Source of the DNA: Caballeronia sp. M1242
Lineage (GTDB): Bacteria; Pseudomonadota; Gammaproteobacteria; Burkholderiales; Burkholderiaceae
Length of the DNA stretch: 64,000 bases
NCBI RefSeq assembly: GCF_017220215.1
Contig: NZ_CP071131.1
Location: 849,576 to 913,575 of the forward strand
Direction: 5' to 3'
Shown piece after piece: positions 34,859 to 43,804 of this stretch. The notes beneath the pieces were generated by a model, which did not search any database, was not told where the DNA came from, and worked only from the letters and a program-made list of their open reading frames with translations. Numbering within the stretch: position 1 is the first letter of the stretch; each line of letters opens with the position of its first letter. The position numbers and the translations under genes were made by a program.

Positions 34859-35950
34859 TTGGTCCTGGAACTGGAGCGAGTCAGTGTCGTTTCTGGCGGG
34901 CAACCGCATCTGTACGGCGTGGATTTGCGCCTCGTCCCAGGCGCCATCAATGTGCTTCTCGGACCCACGCAGGCCGGTAAAACCACGCTGATGCGCGTCA
35001 TGGCGGGTCTCGACAGGCCGAGCGACGGCCGAGTGCTCGTCGACGGCCACGATGTGACAGGCGTCAGCGTGCGCCAGCGCAATCTCGCGATGGTCTATCA
35101 GCAGTTCATCAACTACCCGGCGATGACGGTATTCGAGAACATCGCCTCGCCTTTGCGCCTGCAAAAGACCGACGCTGCCGAGATCCGCCGGCGCGTGCAG
35201 GAAGTCGCAGGCAAATTGCATATCGATCATTTGTTGGAGCGGCGGCCCGGCGAACTGTCAGGCGGCCAACAGCAGCGCTGCGCGCTCGCGCGTGCACTCG
35301 TCAAGCGTACGTCGCTGGTGTTGCTCGACGAGCCGCTCGTCAATCTCGATTACAAGCTGCGCGAGGAATTGCGCATGGAACTGACTACGCTCTTCGCCGA
35401 CGGCAATACCACCGTCGTGTACGCGACCACCGAACCTCTCGAAGCGTTACTGCTGGGCGGCTATACGGCGATCATCGATAAGGGCCGGGTCCTACAGTTC
35501 GGTCCCACACTCGATGTCTATAACGCCCCGATCAACGTGGCGGCTGCGGCTGTGTTCAACGACCCGCCGATGAACATGCTGACGAGCGACTGCGGCAACG
35601 GCCGCGCGCGTCTGCCGATCGGCGTGGAGGTGCCGGTCCAGCACGCGGACGCTGTGAACGGCGCGTGCCGCATCGGCATCCGGCCGGGGCATCTGCGGCT
35701 TCAGGCAAAGGCCTCTCATGCCGTTGCCGTTCCGTGCCGGCTCGAACTCGCTGAACTGAGCGGCTCCGAAACGTACCTGCATTTGCGTACGCTGACCGGC
35801 GCGGTCAATCTGGTTGCGCAGTTACAAGGCGTGCATCAGATCGAGCTCGGCACGCAGCTCGACGTTTTCATCGACCCGCGAGAACTGTTCGTGTTCGGTG
35901 CGGATACCCGACTGGTGTCCAGCCCGGAGGCAGCCCATGGCGCGCATTGA
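34859..35950 (+). CDS. glpS: Glycerol-type ABC transporter ATPase 1 (GlpS)
   Basis: This 363-residue protein starts with TTG at 34859, with AAGGAG at the right spacing. Walker A is GPTQAGKTT, the Q-loop VYQQF, the signature LSGGQQQ (133-139) and Walker B LVLLDEP. The switch-histidine position reads YATTEP (T191) instead of YVTHDQ. The C-terminal part from about residue 235 is the MalK/UgpC-type regulatory OB domain. The operon order, two ATPases, two permeases, a DUF2160 protein and a binding protein, is that of the rhizobial GlpSTPQUV glycerol importer. The degenerate H-loop is complemented by the second ATPase. Confidence 0.85.
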   Translation: MVLELERVSVVSGGQPHLYGVDLRLVPGAINVLLGPTQAGKTTLMRVMAGLDRPSDGRVLVDGHDVTGVSVRQRNLAMVYQQFINYPAMTVFENIASPLRLQKTDAAEIRRRVQEVAGKLHIDHLLERRPGELSGGQQQRCALARALVKRTSLVLLDEPLVNLDYKLREELRMELTTLFADGNTTVVYATTEPLEALLLGGYTAIIDKGRVLQFGPTLDVYNAPINVAAAAVFNDPPMNMLTSDCGNGRARLPIGVEVPVQHADAVNGACRIGIRPGHLRLQAKASHAVAVPCRLELAELSGSETYLHLRTLTGAVNLVAQLQGVHQIELGTQLDVFIDPRELFVFGADTRLVSSPEAAHGAH

Positions 35951-37057
35951 GTTCACAAATCTCGCGCACGCTTATGGAGCAGGTCCCGCGACGCGTGACG
36001 ACTACGCGCTTCAACCCATGAGCATGGTCTGGAATGACGGCGGCGCTTATGCGTTGCTCGGTCCATCGGGGTGCGGCAAGACCACGCTACTGAACATCGT
36101 GTCGGGGCTCGTCAGGCCGTCCGAGGGCAAGGTGTTGTTCGACGGACGCGATGTGACGGCGCTCGGCGCGCGTCAGCGCAACATCGCGCAGGTGTTCCAG
36201 TTCCCCGTGGTCTACGACACGATGACCGTCTACGAGAACCTCGCGTTTCCGCTCCGTAATCGCAAGCTGCCGGACGCCGAGGTCAAAAAGCGCGTGCACG
36301 AAGTCGCGGACATCCTCGATATGACGCGCGACCTGCCGCTCAAGGCGAGCAATCTGGCCGCCGACGCCAAACAGAAAATCTCGCTCGGGCGCGGCCTCGT
36401 GCGCAAGGACGTCGCGGCGATTCTCTTCGACGAACCGTTGACCGTGATCGACCCGGCGATGAAGTGGATGTTGCGCCGCCAGTTGAAGAAGATTCATCAG
36501 CAACTCAAGCTCACACTGATCTACGTGACGCACGATCAGGTAGAAGCGCTGACTTTCGCCGATGAAGTCGTGGTCATGACGAACGGCCGCGTCGTTCAGA
36601 AAGGAGGAGCCGATGCGCTCTTTCTGCGGCCGGATCATGCTTTCGTAGGCTACTTCATCGGCAGTCCGGGCATGAATCTGTGTCCGATCGAGCTCGACGC
36701 CGACGGCGCAAGAATCGGCTCGCAGCGTTTGCCGCTCGACGCCGGCACGCTCGCGACGCTACGGGCCGCGCATCAGCAGTCGAGCGGCGCGCTCAAGCTG
36801 GGCATTCGCCCTGAGTTCGTCCGCCTCTCGCAGGAAGGAGAAGCCGGCGCGGTCGCCGCGCAAGTGCTGCGCGCGCAACAGCTCGGCAACTATCAACTGG
36901 TCACCTTGCAATGCGACGGCCATGTTTTCAATGCGAAGCTCGAGCCGCATCTAAGGGTCGTCGACGGCCCTGCCTGGCTGCATCTCATCGCGCCTGAAAC
37001 CGTGTTCTTCTGCAACGACGAGAGAATCGAAACCCGCATTCTGGAAGGGGCCGCGCG

Positions 37058-37061
<4 letters not shown>
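35937..37061 (+). CDS. glpT: Glycerol-type ABC transporter ATPase 2 (GlpT)
   Basis: This 374-residue protein starts at ATG 35937 and overlaps glpS by 14 bases. Walker A is GPSGCGKTT, the Q-loop VFQFP, Walker B ILFDEP and the switch histidine H199 in YVTHDQVEAL. The signature position reads LAADAKQ (140-146) instead of LSGGQ. So this subunit has an intact H-loop but a broken signature, the reverse of GlpS. A GlpS-GlpT heterodimer would hold one complete and one degenerate ATP site. The C-terminal regulatory domain is present. Confidence 0.85.
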
Positions 37062-37943
<882 letters not shown>

Positions 37944-37954
<11 letters not shown>

Positions 37955-38756
37955 GCGCCGCTGGATGCGGACGTCGATGCTCGTCGTCTATGTGCTGTTC
38001 GCGCTCATTCCGCTTTACTGGATGGTTTCCATCTCGCTGCGCACGAATGAGGAAACCATGTCGACGTTCGCCACGCTGCCGCAGCACGCGACGCTAGCGA
38101 ACTATAAGGTGATCTTCACCGATCCCTCCTGGTACTGGGGCTACATCAATTCGATCATCTACGTGCTGATGAACACGGTGATGTCGGTGTTGGTCGCATT
38201 GCCTGCCGCGTACGCGTTCTCGCGATATCGCTTTCTCGGCGACAAGCATATGTTCTTCTGGCTGCTGACCAACCGCATGACGCCGCCCGCCGTATTCCTG
38301 CTGCCTTTTTTCCAGCTCTATTCGAGCGTCGGCCTGACCGACACGTACATTGCCGTCGCACTCGCGCACATGCTGTTCAACGTGCCGCTTGCCGTGTGGA
38401 TTCTCGAAGGTTTCATGTCGGGCGTCTCCCGAGAGATAGACGAAACGGCGTACATCGACGGTTATTCGTTTCCCGCATTCTTCGTGAAGATCTTTCTGCC
38501 CCTCATCAAATCGGGCGTCGGCGTCACGGCTTTTTTCTGCTTCATGTTCAGCTGGGTCGAACTGCTGCTCGCGCGCACGCTGACTTCGGTCAACGCGAAA
38601 CCTATCGCTGCGGTGATGACGCGGACCGTGTCGGCGGCAGGCATGGATTGGGGCGTGCTGTCGGCGGCGGGCGTGCTGACCATCGTTCCCGGCGCGCTGG
38701 TGATCTACTTCGTGCGCAACTACATCGCGAAAGGCTTCGCGATGGGGAGAGTGTGA
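37944..38756 (+). CDS. glpQ: Glycerol-type ABC transporter permease (GlpQ)
   Basis: This 270-residue permease of the MalG/UgpE type overlaps glpP by 11 bases. It has six helices. The EAA loop reads FMSGVSREIDETAYIDGYSF (about residues 157-176). YVLFALIPLYWMVSISLRTNEE is the usual start of the family. Together with GlpP it forms the membrane pore of the importer. Confidence 0.85.
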
Positions 38757-39037
38757 TGTTCACCTGGATGTACTGGACCCCCGAGGTGGCGATTTTCTTC
38801 GCCTGCATCGTCGTGATGCTGGGCGGCATGACCGTATGGGAACTGCGCTCGCCCACTCATGAACGCAAGGGCTTTCTCCCTATTCCGACGACTCGCGGTG
38901 ACCGGCTATTCATCGGCCTGTTGACTGCCGCGTATATCAATCTCGCGTGGCTCGCAATCAGCGACGAGGGCGCCAGTTCCTGGCCGGGCTTCGCGGCCTC
39001 CGTGCTGATACTGCTCGCGATCATGTGGAAGGGCTAG
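38756..39037 (+). CDS. glpU: DUF2160 small membrane protein (GlpU)
   Basis: This 93-residue protein has its ATG overlapping the glpQ stop (TGATG). Three hydrophobic segments are visible: EVAIFFACIVVMLGGMTVW, LFIGLLTAAYINLAWLA and FAASVLILLAIMW. DUF2160 proteins are found almost only in glycerol-type ABC operons, where this gene is called glpU. This makes it the best single marker for the substrate class. Its role is unclear; it may stabilise the permease complex. Confidence 0.85.
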   Translation: MFTWMYWTPEVAIFFACIVVMLGGMTVWELRSPTHERKGFLPIPTTRGDRLFIGLLTAAYINLAWLAISDEGASSWPGFAASVLILLAIMWKG

Positions 39038-39139
39038 ATAGCGGACGCATGCAATGAAGACGGGCAACTGCCGGTTCCGCTGATGCCCCCAGCGGGCGCC
39101 GACATGGTCGAAGGGGCACGGAAGAAACAGGAGAACACC

Positions 39140-40879
39140 ATGCATCAGAGGAGACGGATCGTCACGCTGGCATTGGCGAGCATCGTGTCAGGTGCCTTCG
39201 CGAATCAGGCGCTCGCGGGCACGCCCGAGGCGCAGAAATGGGTGGACAGCGAGTTTCAACCGAGCACGCTTTCGAAACAGCAGCAGATGGACGAGATGAA
39301 ATGGTTCATCGACACCGCTGCGAAACTCAAATCGCAGGGCGTCAAGGAGATTCATGTCGTGTCGGAAACCATCGACACGCATACCTACGAATCGAAGACG
39401 CTCGCTGCCGCATTCAGTGAAATCACCGGCATTCAGGTGAAGCACGACATCATTCAGGAAGGCGACGTCGTCGAGAAATTGCAGACCTCGATGCAATCCG
39501 GGCAAAGCATTTACGACGGATGGATTTCGGACTCTGATCTGATCGGAACGCACTATCGCTATGGCGTGATCGTTCCCCTCTCTGATTACATGGCAGGGGA
39601 GGGCAAGGAATACACGAACCCCGGGCTCGACCTGAAAGACTTCATCGGCACGAGCTTTACGACCGCGCCCGACAAGAAGCTCTATCAGCTTCCCGACCAA
39701 CAGTTCGCGAATCTCTACTGGTTCCGCGCGGACTGGTTCGCACGCAAGGATCTGCAGGACAAGTTCAAGGCCAAGTATGGTTACGATCTCGGCGTGCCGG
39801 TCAACTGGTCCGCGTACGAAGACATCGCCGAGTTCTTCACGAACGATGTGAAGAACATCGACGGAGAGAAAGTTTACGGCCATATGGATTACGGCAAGAA
39901 GGACCCGTCGCTCGGCTGGCGCTTCACGGACGCATGGCTCTCGATGGCGGGCGCAGCCGACAAGGGCATTCCGAACGGCATGCCCGTCGACGAATGGGGC
40001 ATTCGCGTGACGCCCGACGGCTGTCATCCGGTGGGTGCGTCGGTATCGCGCGGCGGCGGCACCAACAGCCCGCCAGCAGTCTATGCGACGACCAAATACA
40101 TCGACTGGCTCAAGAAATACGCGCCGCCGGAAGCATCGGGCATGACCTTCAGCGAGGCTGGCCCGGTGCCCGCGCAAGGCCGGATTGCGCAACAGGTGTT
40201 TTGGTACACGGCGTTCACGGCGTCGATGCTCAAGCCGGGCAATGTCACGAATGCGGACGGCACGCCGAAATGGCGCATGGCGCCGTCACCGCACGGCGCT
40301 TACTGGAAGGACGGCATGCAAAACGGCTATCAGGATGTCGGTTCGTGGACGTTCTTCAAGTCGACGCCGCCGAAGCAGCGAGCCGCCGCATGGCTGTACG
40401 CGCAGTTCGTCACGTCGAAGAGCGTGTCGCTCAAGAAGTCGATTGTCGGTCTCACGTTCATTCGCGACTCCGATATTCATAGCGACTACTTCACGAAAAA
40501 CGCGGACAAGTACGGCGGTCTGATCGAGTTCTATCGCAGTCCGGCGCGCGTCGCGTGGACGCCGACCGGCAACAACGTGCCCGATTATCCGAAGATGGCG
40601 CAGCTCTGGTGGAAGAACGTCGGCACCGCGGTCGCGGGTGAAAAGACTCCGCAGGCTGCAATGGACAACCTCGCGAAAGAAATGGATCAGGTGTTGGCCC
40701 GCTTGCAGCGAGCGGGGATGAAGGTTTGCGCGCCGGAACTCAATCCGCAAAGCGATCCGTCCAAGTGGCTGTCAGACCAGCACGCGCCCTGGAAGCGGCT
40801 CGACAACGAGAAACCGAAGGGCGAAACCGTGAAGTATGAGCAACTGCTGTCAGCCTGGAAGGCAGGCAAGGTGCGGTAG
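39140..40879 (+). CDS. glpV: Glycerol-type ABC transporter substrate-binding protein (GlpV)
   Basis: This 579-residue protein starts at ATG 39140 with AGGAG seven bases upstream. It has a signal peptide (HQRRRIVTLALASIVSGAFA, cut near NQALA-GT). The mature part is a family 1 extracellular solute-binding protein, unusually long as is normal for GlpV. VVSETIDTHTYESKTLAAAF and LYQLPDQQFANLYWFRADWF are typical lobe segments. It would bind glycerol or a related polyol in the periplasm. No glycerol kinase, dehydrogenase or DeoR/GlpR regulator is adjacent, so the substrate rests on operon architecture. Confidence 0.85.
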   Translation: MHQRRRIVTLALASIVSGAFANQALAGTPEAQKWVDSEFQPSTLSKQQQMDEMKWFIDTAAKLKSQGVKEIHVVSETIDTHTYESKTLAAAFSEITGIQVKHDIIQEGDVVEKLQTSMQSGQSIYDGWISDSDLIGTHYRYGVIVPLSDYMAGEGKEYTNPGLDLKDFIGTSFTTAPDKKLYQLPDQQFANLYWFRADWFARKDLQDKFKAKYGYDLGVPVNWSAYEDIAEFFTNDVKNIDGEKVYGHMDYGKKDPSLGWRFTDAWLSMAGAADKGIPNGMPVDEWGIRVTPDGCHPVGASVSRGGGTNSPPAVYATTKYIDWLKKYAPPEASGMTFSEAGPVPAQGRIAQQVFWYTAFTASMLKPGNVTNADGTPKWRMAPSPHGAYWKDGMQNGYQDVGSWTFFKSTPPKQRAAAWLYAQFVTSKSVSLKKSIVGLTFIRDSDIHSDYFTKNADKYGGLIEFYRSPARVAWTPTGNNVPDYPKMAQLWWKNVGTAVAGEKTPQAAMDNLAKEMDQVLARLQRAGMKVCAPELNPQSDPSKWLSDQHAPWKRLDNEKPKGETVKYEQLLSAWKAGKVR

Positions 40880-40948
40880 TGAGTTGCCAGCGCTCGGCGG
40901 TCTTATGCACAGGGCCGCTGGCAAGCCGCGCTTTAGCGGCTATCGACA

Positions 40949-40986
40949 AACGCGATGCGCCGGCCTCACAACCGGCGCATCGCGTT
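40949..40986. terminator. Strong hairpin after glpV
   Basis: AACGCGATGCGCCGG (40949-40963) and its perfect complement CCGGCGCATCGCGTT (40972-40986) form a 15-bp stem with an 8-base loop. It lies between the glpV stop and the 3' end of the opposite-strand phospholipase remnant. It probably serves as a bidirectional terminator even though no long T tract follows. Confidence 0.6.
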
Positions 40987-40991
40987 CTGCT

Positions 40992-41348
40992 TCAGAAGCT
41001 ATCGGCCATGCTCGTCGCCGGGTCGGTCACCGAATGACGGCCCGTCTCCATCCGTCCCGCGATGCGCCGGAAGAAGCTGCGGTCCGTGGCGCGGGTGACC
41101 TCGAAGTCAAACCAGCAGCCAGTGTGAGCGATGTTCCAAAATAGCGCGGCAGGCAATGCCCCGTTCGTGCTGATCGTCCACCCATTGCCCGCGCCGAGCG
41201 TCAAGGCTTCGAACCCGGCTGAACGACCGCCTCGATTACCTTTGATCGGTCCCATTCGCACATCGACATCGTGATGGTCCCAGTCGAGTTCATGGTCCGC
41301 GCTCCGGAAACGCTTGTCTGGCCACGAACCTACGGCAAAATGCGACAT
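40992..41348 (-). pseudogene. Phospholipase C C-terminal fragment
   Basis: The frame reads FEALTLGAGNGWTISTNGA, then ALFWNIAHTGCWFDFEVT and ends FFRRIAGRMETGRHSVTDPA. The last motif and the preceding CW(Y/F)D(F/V)xVT strand are typical of the C-terminal beta-sandwich repeat (DUF756) of phosphocholine-type phospholipase C. A full enzyme has about 700 residues; only about 70-100 are present and nothing upstream extends it. It is therefore a gene remnant. A complete copy elsewhere in the genome is likely. Confidence 0.5.
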
Positions 41349-41671
41349 CTCTACTCAGCAGAAACACGACATTTGTATCTGCCGTGACAAAGCAGGCGCT
41401 GATGGGACCATATATGTCGCATTTGATGCAGACGCATCCTATGAAACTCACTCGTCCCATCGCGGAGCCGATACCATGCGAAAGGCACTTCGCGTATCCG
41501 CGGCATCAAGCAAAGCCAATTGTGCAGACTGCGTGATCGAGCGGTCGGGCCACGTTGCCGAATGCGAGTCCATCGCCACCTTCGATGTTGCGACTTCGAA
41601 GGATGCGGGCATGCATCTTCTGAAGTGAAATGCATGCGCGACAACAGGGATGGGTGAGCAGGGGAGTCAAG

Positions 41672-41800
41672 ATGATCGGACGTATCGTTGTTTTGATGGC
41701 GGTGGCCGCGGCGCTGCTTGGCCTCGCGGTCTGCAACACGGTCGCAGGTGCCGGACGGGATATCACCGATTCCGCGCAAACGGTGAAGCGCGCGCATTAA
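41672..41800 (+). CDS. Entericidin-like small lipoprotein 1
   Basis: This is a 42-residue protein with GGGGAG upstream of ATG 41672. It starts MIGRIVVLMAVAAALLGL, followed by the lipobox-like LAVC and the family motif CNTVAGAGRDITDSAQTVK. Entericidins are tiny membrane lipoproteins; EcnA/EcnB form an antidote/toxin pair in enteric bacteria. The lipobox is weak: LAVC has valine where alanine, glycine or serine is usual before cysteine. A paralogue follows 78 bases downstream. Confidence 0.7.
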   Translation: MIGRIVVLMAVAAALLGLAVCNTVAGAGRDITDSAQTVKRAH

Positions 41801-41878
41801 TCGGGCAGCCATCAAGCATCACGATGATGGTTTCAAGCGGGAGCGCTATAGTGACAGTCACTGTACAAGGAAATGGAA

Positions 41879-42010
41879 ATGGTCGGACGTTTTGTAACTT
41901 CACTAATCCTCGTCTTGGCGCTGGTCGGTTTATCCGGTTGTAACACGGTCGCTGGTTTCGGACGCGACATCACTGATTCCGCGAACGCCGTTAAGCGTGT
42001 CGTTTTTTGA
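41879..42010 (+). CDS. Entericidin-like small lipoprotein 2
   Basis: This is a 43-residue protein. ATG 41879 has AAGGA seven bases upstream; ATG 41873 is an in-frame alternative. VGRFVTSLILVLALVG is the signal, LSGC a good lipobox, and CNTVAGFGRDITDSANAVK the family motif. It is clearly paralogous to the preceding gene, sharing the CNTVAG-GRDITDSA core, and ends with a short hydrophobic VVF. It would be an outer- or inner-membrane lipoprotein. Confidence 0.75.
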   Translation: MVGRFVTSLILVLALVGLSGCNTVAGFGRDITDSANAVKRVVF

Positions 42011-42129
42011 ATCTCTTGGGCATTGCTTCCTGACGGCGACGAGGTTGCCGGGGACGAGTGGACACGCGCGGTGCTCATGTGAAAGGTCATCGACCGCTTG
42101 CGGCTTGGTCTCGATAGTCGAGTCAATAC

Positions 42130-42951
42130 TCAAATCGCCCAGCCGGCGTCGTCCGTCGCAGCCGCGGCGGCCTGCGCCGCGGATAAGGCCGTATTCCAGC
42201 GGCTGGCCACGAGCCGTTTGCCGCTTACCGCGCCGGCGGCTTCCGAAGCCAGCCATAGCAGGGGCGGCACCATGACCTCCGGCTGGATCAGTTGCTGGCG
42301 CACGGCTGCTGGCACCCCGTCCGGAATCATGCCGGTGGCCGAGGCGCCGCCGGGCAGCAGCCCATCTACCGTAATTCCCGTGCCGGCCAGGTCTTGCGCC
42401 CAGATAATGGTCTCGGACTCGAGAGCCGCCTTTGATGGCCCATACGGCGAAAAGCCAGTGCGCCGCATGGTCTCCTGATTCATGGTGATGTTGACGATCC
42501 GGCCCCATCGTTGCGCGAGCAAGTGAGGCACCGCCGCCCGCGCCATCAAAAAGGGACCGTTGATGTTCGTGTCGACGATCATGCGCCAGACGTCCGGATT
42601 GACCTCCCAAAACCGGGTCGGCTCCGTCAGGAAACGGTCGCTAACGAATTTCATACCACGGCCGGCGTTGTTGACCAGGATATGCAGTCCGCCAAAGGTA
42701 TGAATCGTCCGCTCTACTAGTTGGTGACAGTCATCTTCGCGGGTGACGTCTGCTCGCACTGCGAGGATGCGGCCGGCCTCTGACGCCTGAGTCGCCTCCC
42801 CGGCAACTTGCCGGATCTCCGTCGCGTCACTCGATGCCGATATGACTACTCGCGCGCCGGCTGCGGCGAGCCCGAGAGCCATCGCACGCCCCAGTCCGCG
42901 ACCGCCGCCGGTGACAATTGCGACCTTTCCAGCTAACTGGCCTCGTTCCAT
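42130..42951 (-). CDS. Short-chain dehydrogenase/reductase
   Basis: This 273-residue protein has the classical SDR order: cofactor motif VTGGGRGLGRAMA (about residues 13-25), ILVNNAGRG near 95, and the active-site tyrosine/lysine in YGPSKAAL. The active-site serine position reads NITMNQETM, so the usual Ser before Tyr-x-x-x-Lys is not obvious. The C-terminal part has GGASATGMIPDG. It would be an NAD(P)-dependent oxidoreductase of unknown substrate. It appears to be monocistronic. Confidence 0.8.
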   Translation of the reverse strand: MERGQLAGKVAIVTGGGRGLGRAMALGLAAAGARVVISASSDATEIRQVAGEATQASEAGRILAVRADVTREDDCHQLVERTIHTFGGLHILVNNAGRGMKFVSDRFLTEPTRFWEVNPDVWRMIVDTNINGPFLMARAAVPHLLAQRWGRIVNITMNQETMRRTGFSPYGPSKAALESETIIWAQDLAGTGITVDGLLPGGASATGMIPDGVPAAVRQQLIQPEVMVPPLLWLASEAAGAVSGKRLVASRWNTALSAAQAAAAATDDAGWAI

Positions 42952-43804
42952 TTCATTGCTCCTGTCTATTCGTTAAACGGACCATCACCGCTTGGCCCAA
43001 CCGCATGTGCTCGCGACCTGCCTCAGCTGACGTGCAAACTTCCTCGTCCAAGACTCGACTGCGGAGCCGCCAGCCAAGCCGACTATTTGCTCTTCGCCGC
43101 GCAGGGACAACGGCTCATCTATTCTCCCCGACAACTCAGGGCGCCTTCCGCCAAATCGTCGAAGCCTACAGGCGAACGCTGACGATCTTCGGCGGGTGGC
43201 GTGAGTGTGGCGGCTGGAATCGGCTCGCGGCCACGCGACTATGTCGACTGCGCGGGCCAGCTGCTCAGACCGGCATCGTCTCGATGAAGTCCGTCGCGAA
43301 AAGCGGAGATCAATCGGCGATGAGAGCTAGCGTCGATAGATGCTACGAGTCGGAACCAGAGAACGCGACGGACCGCCGCTTCCTTCCCTCAGCTTCAGTG
43401 TCCCGAAGATCAAAGGGCACAGACGGGCCGGGAAACGCGCGTTGACCACTGTCTGTCTTCGGCCAGCGAAAACGCCAATGCCGCTCTCGGCGGTGGATTC
43501 GGAGAGCCGACTGCCGCATCTGGAGCCGCTCCGGTCAGACGGCCGTCTCTGAAGCGGCTAGTCAGTCGAATCGAGGTTTGCGAACGCAAGGGCTGTAAAG
43601 CGGCCGTTGGCGACCCTATCCAATCGGCCGGTCGGGGCGGTAACCGATGCTCCGAGATTGACCGCACGAGTGGCCGTTATGCTGCGGATGCCCGACAACT
43701 GGCCGGTGCCTTTCTTGCGGTCGGCTACAGGCAGTTGTGAACGCTTGGACGCAGCACGCCCGAACGAAGCCCGGGCTAAGGCATGCGAGCGATGATGTCT
43801 CCGG
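42952..43804. other. Intergenic stretch, probably decayed sequence
   Basis: About 850 bases between two minus-strand genes hold only short frames rich in arginine, serine and proline on both strands. I recognise no family, RNA gene or mobile element. The left end must carry the promoter of the SDR gene. Confidence 0.4.

Noticed and set aside
41314..41628. 104-residue plus-strand frame before the entericidin genes
   Set aside because: Unremarkable composition, no ribosome site, overlaps the phospholipase remnant.
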